From assembly GCA_030596585.1 (NCBI GenBank), contig JAUVJM010000008.1, positions 1-25,803 of the forward strand: DNA of 25,803 nucleotides. The letters are read 5' to 3'. Positions 1 to 7,313 of the stretch are shown here, piece by piece. The DNA comes from a bacterium (GTDB taxonomy: Bacteria > NPL-UPA2 > JAUVJM01). Made by a program: the position numbers and the translations under genes. Under the pieces are notes generated by a model. It saw nothing but the letters and a program-made list of their open reading frames with translations, made no database searches and was not told where the DNA came from. Position 1 is the stretch's first letter. Each line of letters begins with the position of its first letter.

Positions 1-2
1 AC

Positions 3-290
3 CTCGGCAAACTGATGAATCCCTTCACCGGTCAGGTGGATAGAAACCTGGATGCCGCCAGACACACTATCGAGCTTGTCAGAATGCTGAAAGAGAAAAC
101 CAAAGGAAATCTGACCGCGAAAGAATCCGACACGTTAAATAACGCACTTTCCAATATGCAGATGAACTATGTCGACGAGTTAAAACGCCCGGAGCAGTCT
201 CCGGAAAAAAGCACTGAAGAAAAGAGTAAACCTGCAGAGGAGAAGCAGGAGAAACCTTCCGATGAAAAACCTGGGGACAAAAAGGATTAA
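3..290 (+). CDS. DUF1844 family protein, 5' end outside window
   Basis: The open frame continues upstream of the first ATG (15) to the window edge. It reads L-G-K-L before that ATG, so the gene starts outside the window. The visible part has the DUF1844 pattern: N-P-x-T-G near the start, then a helix with N-L-x-x-A, then L-K-E-K-T-K-G-N-L, then a final helix ending N-Y-V-D. The last 35 or so residues are a low-complexity tail of K, E, P, D and S, probably disordered. DUF1844 proteins are small and of unknown function. The stop (288-290) is three bases before the GTG of the PBP2 gene, so the two are probably co-transcribed. Family assignment is by recalled motif only. Confidence 0.8.
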   Translation, partial: LGKLMNPFTGQVDRNLDAARHTIELVRMLKEKTKGNLTAKESDTLNNALSNMQMNYVDELKRPEQSPEKSTEEKSKPAEEKQEKPSDEKPGDKKD

Positions 291-293
291 CAA

Positions 294-2030
294 GTGGATT
301 TCGATTCTCCCCATGGGAAATTACACCAGAGGCTTTCCACAACTGCCAGTATATTTGTTATCCTTTTCATCCTCCTTTCCGTGCGTCTGTGGTACCTCCA
401 GGCAATTCGAGGGGCCGAGTACGCAGCCCTTTCCCAGAAAAACAGTATCAGACTCATCCGACTGCGCGCTCCAAGGGGAGAAGTGATTGACAGACAGGGT
501 GAGGTACTGCTGACAAACCGTCCCGGTTTCAACGTCGTGGTCTTCCGCTCAGGCAAAACAGGAGACAACCCAAGCAGAGACGTGCTTTTCTCAACACTCG
601 GAGTGGGCAAAGAATTCTCGGACTTCCCGATTAAAAGGTTCAGCCCCGCTAAAAAGGACGTGCCGTGGGAAAAAGTCGTCTGGGTAGTAGAAAGAAAAAC
701 CAATCTGCCTGAAGTAAGTATCGAGGTCCAGCCAAAAAGGTATTACCCCGGCGGGCAAACTACCTCTCACATCCTCGGATATGTAGGCGAAATCGGGCAG
801 TCGGAAATGCAGGAATTTGCAAAGTATGGCTATAACACCGGAGACATGATCGGCAAATCCGGTATAGAGAAGATGTTCGAAAACCAGCTCAGAGGGAAAG
901 ACGGCGGCAAGCAGGTCATAGTAAATGCAAAAGGACACCAGATAAAAATCCTGGGATGCAAAGAGCCTCTGCCCGGCAGCAACATCCGCTTGACCATTGA
1001 CTACCGCATACAAAAACTCATAGAAAGTGCAATCGGCAAAAAGCGCGGGGGCATCGTCGTTATTGATCCCCGAAACGGCGAAATCCTCGGTCTGGTCAGC
1101 CGCCCTGACTTCGACCCCAACATCTTCACCCGTCCTATATCAAGCGAAGCATGGAGCGAGCTGAACTCCGGACAGCACTCAGTCTTCACAAACAGAGTTA
1201 TTCAGGGCCAATATCCGCCGGCATCGACATTCAAACTGGTGGTAGCAGCTGCCGCTCTCGAGGAAGGGCTCATCGGCGCCAACGACCTGTTTGTCTGCAA
1301 AGGGTCATATCAGGTCGGCAACCGGGCTTTTAGGTGTTGGAGGAGAAAGGGACATGGCGCTGTGAATATCACAGAGGGAATTGTCCAGTCATGCGACATC
1401 TTTTTCTACCAGCTCGGGCAGCGTGTCGGCGTCGAAAAAATGGCTTACTATGCACGCAAATTGGGACTCGGTTCTCCGACAGGTATAGATATCCCCGGTG
1501 AGAGAGCAGGACTGATTCCTACTCCCCGCTGGAAAAGAGACAGATTCCGTATGGGATGGTATCCCGGCGATACCGTCAATATGTCAATCGGGCAGGGATA
1601 CGTTCTCACCACTCCCATACAGATGGCGAACGCCTTCTGCGCTATTGCCAACGGAGGAACGCTCTACAAACTGCACCTGCTGGATGCGATTTTAACGCCC
1701 GAAGGCAAGCTTATTGAAAAAACCGCTCCGCGAATAATAAGACAACTGGACCTCAAACCTCAAACGAAAAAGATCCTCCGTGAAGCCTTTATCTCAGTGG
1801 TCTCGAGGGGAACCGGGAGAAAGGCAAATGTCCAGGGAACGGATGTAGCTGGCAAAACCGGAACCGCGGAGAATCCTCACGGAGCTGACCATGCATGGTT
1901 TATTGGATTTGCCCCCGCTGACTCACCGAGAATATGTGTTGCCGTCCTCCTCGAGAATGCAGGTGGGGGAGGAAGTGTAGCGGCCCCGATATGCGGCAAA
2001 ATCATAGAGGGGATAATGAACTTTAAATGA
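294..2030 (+). CDS. mrdA: Penicillin-binding protein 2, rod-shape peptidoglycan transpeptidase
   Basis: Class B PBP that cross-links peptidoglycan in the elongation machinery at the inner membrane. The GTG start at 294 has AAAGGA eight bases upstream. One membrane segment lies at about residues 14-36. The PBP dimer/pedestal region follows, with R-A-P-R-G-x-I/V-x-D-R, then the transpeptidase domain. Active-site motifs are complete: S311-T-F-K314 with the nucleophilic serine, S366-C-D368 as the SxN-equivalent (PBP2 enzymes usually have SxD), and K521-T-G523. At 578 residues it is slightly shorter than E. coli PBP2; the loss is in the N-terminal pedestal region at about residues 85-130. The usual partner rodA does not follow; instead the gene ends 19 bp from a convergent gene. 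No terminator hairpin is visible after the stop. Confidence 0.95.
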   Translation: MDFDSPHGKLHQRLSTTASIFVILFILLSVRLWYLQAIRGAEYAALSQKNSIRLIRLRAPRGEVIDRQGEVLLTNRPGFNVVVFRSGKTGDNPSRDVLFSTLGVGKEFSDFPIKRFSPAKKDVPWEKVVWVVERKTNLPEVSIEVQPKRYYPGGQTTSHILGYVGEIGQSEMQEFAKYGYNTGDMIGKSGIEKMFENQLRGKDGGKQVIVNAKGHQIKILGCKEPLPGSNIRLTIDYRIQKLIESAIGKKRGGIVVIDPRNGEILGLVSRPDFDPNIFTRPISSEAWSELNSGQHSVFTNRVIQGQYPPASTFKLVVAAAALEEGLIGANDLFVCKGSYQVGNRAFRCWRRKGHGAVNITEGIVQSCDIFFYQLGQRVGVEKMAYYARKLGLGSPTGIDIPGERAGLIPTPRWKRDRFRMGWYPGDTVNMSIGQGYVLTTPIQMANAFCAIANGGTLYKLHLLDAILTPEGKLIEKTAPRIIRQLDLKPQTKKILREAFISVVSRGTGRKANVQGTDVAGKTGTAENPHGADHAWFIGFAPADSPRICVAVLLENAGGGGSVAAPICGKIIEGIMNFK

Positions 2031-2049
2031 GTCAAAACACTGGTTTCTT

Positions 2050-2262
2050 TCAACTCATCCAGATTATTACGTCTTTTCTCTTACCCCACTTAGAGGCAAT
2101 TTTTTGTAAATCAATCAGTGCCTTTATTTTGTTTTTAAAATGCATTCTGGCTCGAGCTTTGCGAAGCTTTTCTTGTTCTTCGAATAACTCTTTACGAGTT
2201 ATTACTTTATTGCCGATAACGATTTTTTGATTATCTTCCATAACGCCTCTTTTTAAGCCCAT
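2050..2262 (-). CDS. Small basic protein of unknown function, partner of the nucleotidyltransferase
   Basis: A 70-residue protein rich in K, R and E. It appears mostly helical after a short strand (I-V-I-G-N-K-V-I). I do not recognise a named family. Its central part (A-R-M-H-F-K-N-K-I-K-A-L-I-D-L-Q-K-I-A) resembles small proteins I recall as encoded next to nucleotidyltransferases in other genomes, but this is from memory. It overlaps the 3' end of the upstream nucleotidyltransferase gene by 32 bp from the ATG at 2262 (AGGA six bases upstream), or by 11 bp from an alternative ATG at 2241 (AGAGG upstream). The overlap implies translational coupling. The DNA is visibly A+T-richer than mrdA and coaBC, suggesting acquisition. 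An antitoxin or accessory role is inference. Confidence 0.6.
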   Translation of the reverse strand: MGLKRGVMEDNQKIVIGNKVITRKELFEEQEKLRKARARMHFKNKIKALIDLQKIASKWGKRKDVIIWMS

Positions 2263-2743
2263 TAAACTTCCTGGTTAACCCATATTTTTCCAGGACCTCA
2301 TCGAGCTTTTCCGCGTTTATTTTCGCCTGTTCTAATAACATCTCTATCTTTCTTACATCTTTATCCCTGCCAGCTTTTAAGAACAACGGTATCAGATATT
2401 CTGGGGTTATTACTTTAGTTCTTGTTCCATCGTATTCCGTTTCTTTTGCATTTTCAACCGCTTCTTTTCCAAGTGCATCAGCTGGGATAAAATCTACTGG
2501 AATTCCCTTTATAATTATCCACTGCTTTTTCCAATAACATCCTTTTTTTTTAAGATATTCATATATCGGCGATAGATTAATCAACCGTTTTTCTGTTTCC
2601 CCTACAGGAATAATAAATATGTCTAAATCACGAGTAAAAAATGGTTCAACCCACTTTAAAGCTCCTATCGCCCCTCCTATAGCATAATCTTTTATCAATT
2701 TTTCTTTTTTCAATTCATTCATAATCTCTATTGTATTTTTCAT
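2231..2743 (-). CDS. Putative nucleotidyltransferase, AbiEii/MNT-like fold
   Basis: About 170 residues. The N-terminal part carries the Pol-beta-type nucleotidyltransferase signature: G23-G24, then D39-L-D41 in T-R-D-L-D-I-F, and a likely third carboxylate D84 in I-P-V-D-F. Such proteins include AbiEii- and MNT-type toxins that add nucleotides to tRNA or to partner proteins; the substrate here is unknown. The C-terminal part is helical and charged. I chose the ATG at 2743, seven bases after the coaBC stop; an upstream TTG at 2758 would overlap coaBC. The downstream gene overlaps the 3' end, as in toxin-antitoxin pairs. A+T-richer DNA and its place at the end of the housekeeping run, between coaBC and convergent mrdA, suggest an acquired module. 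Assignment rests on motifs only. Confidence 0.65.
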   Translation of the reverse strand: MKNTIEIMNELKKEKLIKDYAIGGAIGALKWVEPFFTRDLDIFIIPVGETEKRLINLSPIYEYLKKKGCYWKKQWIIIKGIPVDFIPADALGKEAVENAKETEYDGTRTKVITPEYLIPLFLKAGRDKDVRKIEMLLEQAKINAEKLDEVLEKYGLTRKFNGLKKRRYGR

Positions 2744-2750
2744 GTTTCTT

Positions 2751-3983
2751 TCATGCAACTTTTGTCAATACAGGGAGAAGGCGGTCGAGGATGAGGTGGG
2801 CTATTTCTTCCTTCGGCAGTTTTGGCAGTTTCTTCACGTTTCCTTCCCTGTCAATTATCTGCACGATGTTCGTCTCAACTCCGAAACCGGCTCCGTCCTG
2901 CAAAGGGTCATTTGCAACTATGAGATCGAGATTCTTCTCCCTGAGTTTTTCCCTCGCCCTGCGCACGTGCCCCCGTGTCTCCAGTGAAAAACCGACAAGG
3001 ACTTTTCTCCCTTTCTTCTTTCCAAGTTCAGCCAGGATATCAGGATTTTCTTCAAACTCAAGGGTGAGATTACTCTTGCCCTTTTTAATTTTCGTCTCGG
3101 CTTTCTTCTTCGGCCGGTAATTGGCAACTGCGGCCGCCATCACGACTATGTCAGCTTTCCTTGAATTCTCAAGGACCTGCTTTCTCATCTCGAGCGCTGT
3201 TTCCACGTTTATAGTCCTGACACCCTGGGGAGGAACAAGATGAGTCGGGCCGCTTATCAGTATAACCTTTGCTCCCCTTTCCCGTGCCGCTCCCGCCAGC
3301 GCATAACCCATCCTGCCCGTGGACGGATTACTCAAGAAGCGAACCTGGTCTATGTACTCTCTCGTCGGCCCGGCACTTACAACTACGGTCTTCCCCGAGA
3401 AATCATCTCTGAACGCAGGCAACAGGATCCGTTTCACTTCGTCTACAATTCTCTCTATACCGGCAAGCCGCCCCTTCCCCAGCTTCCCGGAAGCAAGTTC
3501 TCCCTCTTCCGGCTCAACAAAGCGAACTCCTTTGCCCTTCAAAAGTTTAATATTGCTTCTCACAACCGGATTTGCGTACATTGCATCATTCATCGCCGGG
3601 GCTATCAAAATAGGAGACGTCACGGCAAGAGCCACAGTGGAAAGCAAATCATCTGCCAACCCATGAGCAAGTTTCCCAACGACATTAGCCGTGCACGGCG
3701 CAATAATCAGCAGGTCGCAATTTTCAGCCAGACTGATATGCTCGGGGCCGTCCCCATCTCCCGGCACAGCCGTTGATCCTGCCTCAAACAGGGAACAGTA
3801 AACCCGCTTCTTCGAAAGGACTCCGAGAGTCAGCGGCGAGATAAAATTGACGGCAGATTCCGTCATTACAACAGTTACATCTACTCCCTGGGACATGAGA
3901 CGTCTGATGAGTTCAGCCGCCTTGTAAGCGGCAATACTCCCGGTGACTCCGAGTATTGCTCTTTTATCCTTCACCCTTTTCAT
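2751..3983 (-). CDS. coaBC: Bifunctional phosphopantothenoylcysteine decarboxylase / phosphopantothenate-cysteine ligase
   Basis: Makes 4'-phosphopantetheine for coenzyme A: CoaB joins cysteine to 4'-phosphopantothenate using CTP, and CoaC decarboxylates the product using FMN. The CoaC half (about residues 1-185) shows G-V-T-G-S-I-A-A-Y-K, the catalytic H82 (P-E-H-I), and P-A-M-N132-D-A-M-Y. It also has A-S-G-K-L-G-K-G-R, where some homologues have Cys instead of Ser. The CoaB half (about 197-410) shows S-A-G-P-T-R-E, S-N-P-S-T-G-R-M-G, A-A-V-A-N288-Y-R-P and a K-I-K-K strand. The Asp usual in A-D-Y-R-P is Asn288 here. The ATG at 3983 overlaps rpoZ by 20 bp. The GTG at codon 4 (3974) is better spaced from AGAGGG and may be the true start. 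It is the last core gene of the yicC-gmk-rpoZ-coaBC run. Confidence 0.95.
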   Translation of the reverse strand: MKRVKDKRAILGVTGSIAAYKAAELIRRLMSQGVDVTVVMTESAVNFISPLTLGVLSKKRVYCSLFEAGSTAVPGDGDGPEHISLAENCDLLIIAPCTANVVGKLAHGLADDLLSTVALAVTSPILIAPAMNDAMYANPVVRSNIKLLKGKGVRFVEPEEGELASGKLGKGRLAGIERIVDEVKRILLPAFRDDFSGKTVVVSAGPTREYIDQVRFLSNPSTGRMGYALAGAARERGAKVILISGPTHLVPPQGVRTINVETALEMRKQVLENSRKADIVVMAAAVANYRPKKKAETKIKKGKSNLTLEFEENPDILAELGKKKGRKVLVGFSLETRGHVRRAREKLREKNLDLIVANDPLQDGAGFGVETNIVQIIDREGNVKKLPKLPKEEIAHLILDRLLPVLTKVA

Positions 3984-4167
3984 CCCTCTTGTATTTTATC
4001 CTTCCTTTTGCAATTTCCCACATGGCTACAGTGGTTGCCCTTGCACACTCAACATCCACAAGTTTCGAAGCTCCTTCATTAAGCTGCCTTGTCCGCTTTG
4101 CGGCTACAATTACCAACTCATATACATTACCAATCCTGTTCCTGAGATCCTCAATTGGAACATCCAC
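3964..4167 (-). CDS. rpoZ: RNA polymerase omega subunit
   Basis: Small subunit that binds beta' and aids RNA polymerase assembly. The core matches the omega signature: Y-E-L-V-I-V-A-A-K-R-T-R-Q-L-N-E-G, then V-D-V-E, then W-E-I-A-K-G-R-I. I chose the GTG at 4167 (67 residues) because a strong Shine-Dalgarno sequence, GGGAGGTGG, sits just before it. The in-frame ATG at 4185 has no Shine-Dalgarno upstream and would place GGGAGGTGG inside the gene. Its 3' end overlaps the coaBC start. The order yicC-gmk-rpoZ-coaBC is widely conserved; here a repeat block of about 200 bp separates it from gmk. Confidence 0.92.
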   Translation of the reverse strand: MDVPIEDLRNRIGNVYELVIVAAKRTRQLNEGASKLVDVECARATTVAMWEIAKGRIKYKRDEKGEG

Positions 4168-4186
4168 TTTTTCCACCTCCCCCATT

Positions 4187-4398
4187 CTATCGTATCTCGT
4201 TGCTCGTCATTCGTATCTCGCAGAACTTTTCATAAATATCAGTGAACTACGTTCTGTGACTTAAACTCCTGTCATTGCCCGGCTTGACCGGGCAATCCAG
4301 AATCCATAGTTACAGTCTGGATTCCCGCCGCAGTTTACCCCATACTTAATACGGGGCGGGAATAACAAATGAGATACGATTCACGATTCACGAGATAC
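4187..4398 (-). repeat. Composite repeat block between gmk and rpoZ
   Basis: Fills the whole gmk-rpoZ gap. At one end (4191-4225) is a period-7 array whose units mostly begin CGT. At the other (4371-4398) the units are gagatac, gattcac, gattcac, gagatac; the two ends are roughly inverted copies. Between them lie a perfect hairpin (arms ATTGCCCGG/CCGGGCAAT, in 4274-4296) and a second one (arms ATTCCCGCC/GGCGGGAAT, in 4319-4364). The gmk stop codon falls inside the array, so the repeat sets the end of the protein. It looks like a miniature, non-coding repeat rather than a terminator: no T-run follows either stem. Confidence 0.7.
4255..4300 (+). repeat. 46-bp dispersed repeat, copy 1
   Basis: Matches 13277-13322 in inverted orientation over 46 bp with three mismatches by eye; the inner 30 bp (4271-4300) are identical. 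It contains the GCCCGG/CCGGGC hairpin. It is embedded in the composite repeat block upstream of rpoZ. Confidence 0.85.
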
Positions 4399-4960
4399 TG
4401 TCTTTATAGCTCCTTACCACTCCCTCCAATTCAGCCAATGCATCCTCAAAGTTCTCGTTGACGATTACACGGTTATAGTTCCTGGCAGCAGACATTTCAT
4501 CGGTTGCCGTCAGGATACGCTTTTTTATCTCCTCAGAAGTATCGGTACCCCTGCGCCGGAGCCGTTTCTCGAGAACAGCAATAGACGGGGGTGCAACAAA
4601 GACAAGAAGCGCATCAGGGAACCGCTTTTTAATCTCCAATGCCCCCTTAACGTCAATATCCAGAAGTATATCCTTTCCCTGCTTCAAATTCTTTTTAATG
4701 AACATCCTCGGGGTCCCGTATAAATTACCGTGGACATTAGCCCACTCAATGAATTTCTCTTCCTTTATCCACCTCCGAAAGACCTCACCGGAAAGAAAGC
4801 AGTAATCCTTTCCATCCACTTCCTCATCTCTCGGGACGCGGCTTGTTGCAGACACTGAATATTGAAGGTCCGGCATCCGTTTTCTTAATCTGTCCCTCAA
4901 CGTCGTTTTTCCTCCTCCGGACGGAGCGGAAAGCACTATCAGCCGCCCTCTATTCAACAT
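4388..4960 (-). CDS. gmk: Guanylate kinase
   Basis: Phosphorylates GMP to GDP with ATP in purine nucleotide synthesis. The 190-residue protein has the P-loop S-A-P-S-G-G-G-K-T-T (11-20). The GMP-binding segment is S-A-T-S-R-V-P-R-D-E-E-V-D-G-K-D-Y, followed by W-A-N-V-H-G-N-L-Y-G-T-P and the D-I-D-V-K-G-A strand. The lid carries K-R-L-R-R-R-G-T-D. The ATG at 4960 overlaps the end of yicC by 11 bp. The C-terminus (D-S-I-S) and the stop codon are encoded by the period-7 repeat at 4371-4398, so the last residues are probably not ancestral. Length is normal for the family. Confidence 0.95.
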   Translation of the reverse strand: MLNRGRLIVLSAPSGGGKTTLRDRLRKRMPDLQYSVSATSRVPRDEEVDGKDYCFLSGEVFRRWIKEEKFIEWANVHGNLYGTPRMFIKKNLKQGKDILLDIDVKGALEIKKRFPDALLVFVAPPSIAVLEKRLRRRGTDTSEEIKKRILTATDEMSAARNYNRVIVNENFEDALAELEGVVRSYKDSIS

Positions 4961-5816
4961 TCTGCACCTGTTCGCGCATTTTCTGAAGCTCGGCCTTGAT
5001 GTCTATCACACTTCTCGAAATGCTCAGGTCATTGGATTTGGAACCTATCGTGTTTATCTCGCGATTCATCTCCTGAATCAGGAAATCCAATTTCCTTCCA
5101 ATGTCCTTCCCTTTTTTGACCATACTGCTGAACTGTCCAAGGAATCCTGATAACCTCGTTATCTCTTCCGTAATGTCCATACGCTGAACCGTGAAAGCAA
5201 TTTCTTGAGCAAGCTTGGATTCATTGCCTCCCACACCAAGTTCTCTCACTCTCTTCCACAACACCTTAGTATAATTCCCGGCAACCTTACCTGTCCTTTT
5301 CCCGATACCCTTGAGCCTGGTCCCAATACACAGCAACGACTTGTCCAATGCCCTTTGTGTAACCTTTCCTTCCTTCTTTCGCATCGCCAGAAGCGACTCA
5401 CACGCTTTGCCAACACCCTTCTCTATGAACGGCCAAAGCTTTTCCGCCTCAACCCCTACCTGTTCAACTCTCACCACCTCCGGCAGGTTTGTAAGGAGAC
5501 GCATCTCCACATCACCTTTCAAATGCAGCTCTCTGGCAGCCTTCCTGAATGCTTTTAGATACTTTGCGGCAAGGTCGCTGTCAATGCTGATTTTCCTATC
5601 CTGTTTCTTTTCCTCCCACCTGAGATACAGATTTACCTTCCCCCTCCTTATTTTTCCCTCGATGTACTTCTTTATTCTCCACTCAAGAACACTGCATTCA
5701 GACGGCAGTTTTACCGACGTCTCTCGGAACCTATGATTTACGGACGAAACCTCTATACGAAAAACACCGCAGGGGCAGCTAACCTTCGCATCTCCATAAC
5801 CGGTCATTCCATACAT
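4950..5816 (-). CDS. yicC: YicC/YloC-family endoribonuclease
   Basis: Conserved RNase-type protein, reported as an endoribonuclease in E. coli and B. subtilis homologues; its substrates here are unknown. The N-terminus M-T-G-Y-G-D-A and the segment E-V-S-S-V-N-H-R-F-R-E are diagnostic. The C-terminal DUF1732-type part has D-I-T-E-E-I-T-R-L, L-D-F-L-I-Q-E-M-N-R-E-I-N-T-I-G-S-K and V-I-D-I-K-A-E-L-Q-K-M-R-E-Q-V-Q-N-V-E. I chose the ATG at 5816 (288 residues) with AGGTG upstream; an ATG at 5807 fits family N-termini equally well, and a TTG at 5828 is unlikely. It is the first gene of yicC-gmk-rpoZ-coaBC, and a promoter candidate lies about 100 bp upstream. Confidence 0.93.
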   Translation of the reverse strand: MYGMTGYGDAKVSCPCGVFRIEVSSVNHRFRETSVKLPSECSVLEWRIKKYIEGKIRRGKVNLYLRWEEKKQDRKISIDSDLAAKYLKAFRKAARELHLKGDVEMRLLTNLPEVVRVEQVGVEAEKLWPFIEKGVGKACESLLAMRKKEGKVTQRALDKSLLCIGTRLKGIGKRTGKVAGNYTKVLWKRVRELGVGGNESKLAQEIAFTVQRMDITEEITRLSGFLGQFSSMVKKGKDIGRKLDFLIQEMNREINTIGSKSNDLSISRSVIDIKAELQKMREQVQNVE

Positions 5817-5826
5817 CTTACACCTC

Positions 5827-5918
5827 AATTATGAATTACAAATTTCGAATGACGAATGAGATGTTGTTTTTTAATTCCTGCCTTCCTCCCAATTCGTAAT
5901 TCTTAATTCGTAATTGTA
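5827..5918 (-). repeat. Two facing period-7 A+T-rich arrays upstream of yicC
   Basis: One arm (5827-5861) reads as heptamers beginning aat: aattatg, aattaca, aatttcg, aatgacg, aatgaga. The other (5891-5918) reads aattcgt, aattctt, aattcgt, aattgta. The arms are partly complementary, so the block resembles a short inverted-repeat element. It forms most of the pyrE-yicC gap and would lie in the yicC leader if the promoter at 5913-5941 is used. Confidence 0.65.
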
Positions 5919-5941
5919 CTACTGTAGGGACGCCCTGTCAA
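5913..5941 (-). promoter_or_regulatory. Sigma70-type promoter for yicC-gmk-rpoZ-coaBC
   Basis: On the - strand, TTGACA (5936-5941) is followed after exactly 17 bases by TACAAT (5913-5918). This is 11 of 12 consensus positions. It lies after the pyrE stop and before yicC, where a new transcription unit is expected. Predicted start is near 5906, giving a leader of about 90 bases. Confidence 0.7.
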
Positions 5942-5967
5942 TTTCTCCTGCTTGCTTCAGACAACAG

Positions 5968-6570
5968 CTACAGCATCACAGACTTCCTGCTTCCGGGTTT
6001 TACCAGAGGAATGCCCTGCCTGCACAGGGGACAGTTCACAAGATCGTAGGTTCCTATGTCAAGGCTGAGGAGGGTATTAGTACATACACCGAAATCCGCT
6101 TTCCCCAAACTGCGGTCAATAACAGAGCCGACACCGACTATATCTCCTCCCGCCTTCCTCACAATATTCATAACCTCTTTCGTCGAGCCGCCTGTCGTAA
6201 TCACGTCTTCCACTACCAGCACTTTTTCTCCCATGTTAATTCTGAAACCCCGGCGCAGAGTCATTTCCCTCGAACCGTTTCGCGGAGATTCTCTCTCAGT
6301 AAAGACAGTCCTTGTCCCCAAAGCTCTCGCCACTTCATGCCCGATAACGACACCTCCAAGCGCAGGCGAAACCACGACCTCAATCCCCTTATCTCCAAAC
6401 CGTTCTGCCAAAAGTCTCCCAAGTTTCTCGGCCAGTTCAGGATACTGCAAAACCTGAGCACACTGAACATACGCTGCACTGTGCAAACCTGAACTTAACT
6501 CAAAATGACCTTCAAGGAATGCCCCTGTCTTTTTCAAAATTCCGGTTAGTTCTGCACTACTATTGTCCAT
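5968..6570 (-). CDS. pyrE: Orotate phosphoribosyltransferase
   Basis: Converts orotate and PRPP to orotidine 5'-phosphate, the fifth step of UMP synthesis. The 200-residue protein has the N-terminal substrate segment G-H-F-E-L-S-S-G-L-H-S, the loop region R-R-G-F-R-I and the PRPP-binding motif V-L-V-V-E-D-V-I-T-T-G-G-S-T. Near the C-terminus is N-C-P-L-C-R-Q-G-I-P-L-V-K-P-G-S-R; this C-x-x-C ending is seen in a subset of bacterial PyrE proteins and may be a structural or metal-binding knuckle. It is the last gene of the pyr operon, two bases downstream of pyrF. No T-rich terminator is visible after its stop. Confidence 0.95.
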   Translation of the reverse strand: MDNSSAELTGILKKTGAFLEGHFELSSGLHSAAYVQCAQVLQYPELAEKLGRLLAERFGDKGIEVVVSPALGGVVIGHEVARALGTRTVFTERESPRNGSREMTLRRGFRINMGEKVLVVEDVITTGGSTKEVMNIVRKAGGDIVGVGSVIDRSLGKADFGVCTNTLLSLDIGTYDLVNCPLCRQGIPLVKPGSRKSVML

Positions 6571-6572
6571 TC

Positions 6573-7313
6573 CTAATGCCTCATTGCATTCCGCATTTCT
6601 TCAATTATCTTCTCCACCGCCTCCAGCCGGTCGGGCGCTTCAAGAATCGGCCTTCCTATCACAAGATAATCAGCACCTGCCTCTATCGCCTCCCCGGGCG
6701 AAAGACTTCTTCTCTGCTCCCCCCGCCGGGCCCACGACGGTCTTATTCCCGGACAGATGACAGTCAGCTTGTTTCCACAAACTCTTCTGACAGCTTCTAT
6801 CTCACATGGAGAACAAATCAACCCGTCAATGCCGGCATCCACCGCCATTTGAGCCAGGTGAAGAACTTCCTGCTCAACTGACCTGTTTATTCCCAAATCC
6901 TGCCTGATAGTATCGCCCTCAAGATGCGTCAGTATGGTTACCCCGAGAACAAGCGGGCACTGCCGTCCCGTTTCTCCTGCCGCACGCTGAGCCCCTTCCT
7001 TTGCCGCCGCCATCATTTCCTTCCCGCCAAAGGCATGAACGGTGAACATATCAACCCCCAGCCTTGCAATTGCCTCTGCTGTCATGGCAACGGTGTTCGG
7101 TATGTCATGCAGTTTCAAATCAAGAAAAACCTTAGGGATTGCCTTACCACCCGCGGTCTTGACCATTCTCACCGACTCGGGTCCTGCCGTCGTAAAAAGA
7201 CTGAGCCCTATCTTGTAGGCATTCACACAACCCGATAATGCCCGGACTACTCCCTCTGCCTCATTCAAACTGTTGACATCAAGAGCAAGAATCAGTTTTT
7301 CCTCAACGCGCAT
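6573..7313 (-). CDS. pyrF: Orotidine 5'-phosphate decarboxylase
   Basis: Decarboxylates OMP to UMP, the last step of the pathway. A TIM-barrel of 246 residues with L-A-L-D-V near the start, Y-K-I-G-L as the phosphate-side strand, and the catalytic F-L-D-L-K-L-H-D-I-P-N-T (D-x-K-x-x-D). The C-terminal phosphate-binding strands are P-G-I-R-P and G-A-D-Y-L-V-I-G-R-P-I. The ATG at 7313 overlaps the pyrD stop by 11 bp, and pyrE follows after two bases, so D-F-E are tightly coupled. Length and motifs are normal. Confidence 0.96.
   Translation of the reverse strand: MRVEEKLILALDVNSLNEAEGVVRALSGCVNAYKIGLSLFTTAGPESVRMVKTAGGKAIPKVFLDLKLHDIPNTVAMTAEAIARLGVDMFTVHAFGGKEMMAAAKEGAQRAAGETGRQCPLVLGVTILTHLEGDTIRQDLGINRSVEQEVLHLAQMAVDAGIDGLICSPCEIEAVRRVCGNKLTVICPGIRPSWARRGEQRRSLSPGEAIEAGADYLVIGRPILEAPDRLEAVEKIIEEMRNAMRH

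Noticed and set aside
2027..2230. 67-codon + strand frame after mrdA
   Set aside because: Mirror of the small - strand gene; composition and position show it is a shadow.
2744..2758. TTG start of the nucleotidyltransferase at 2758
   Set aside because: Would overlap coaBC and add five residues; ATG at 2743 fits better.
4271..4300. Terminator between gmk and rpoZ
   Set aside because: GCCCGG/CCGGGC stem has no T-run in either direction and the sequence is a dispersed repeat.
4191..4398. CRISPR-like array
   Set aside because: Units are 7 bases with no spacers and no cas genes are present.
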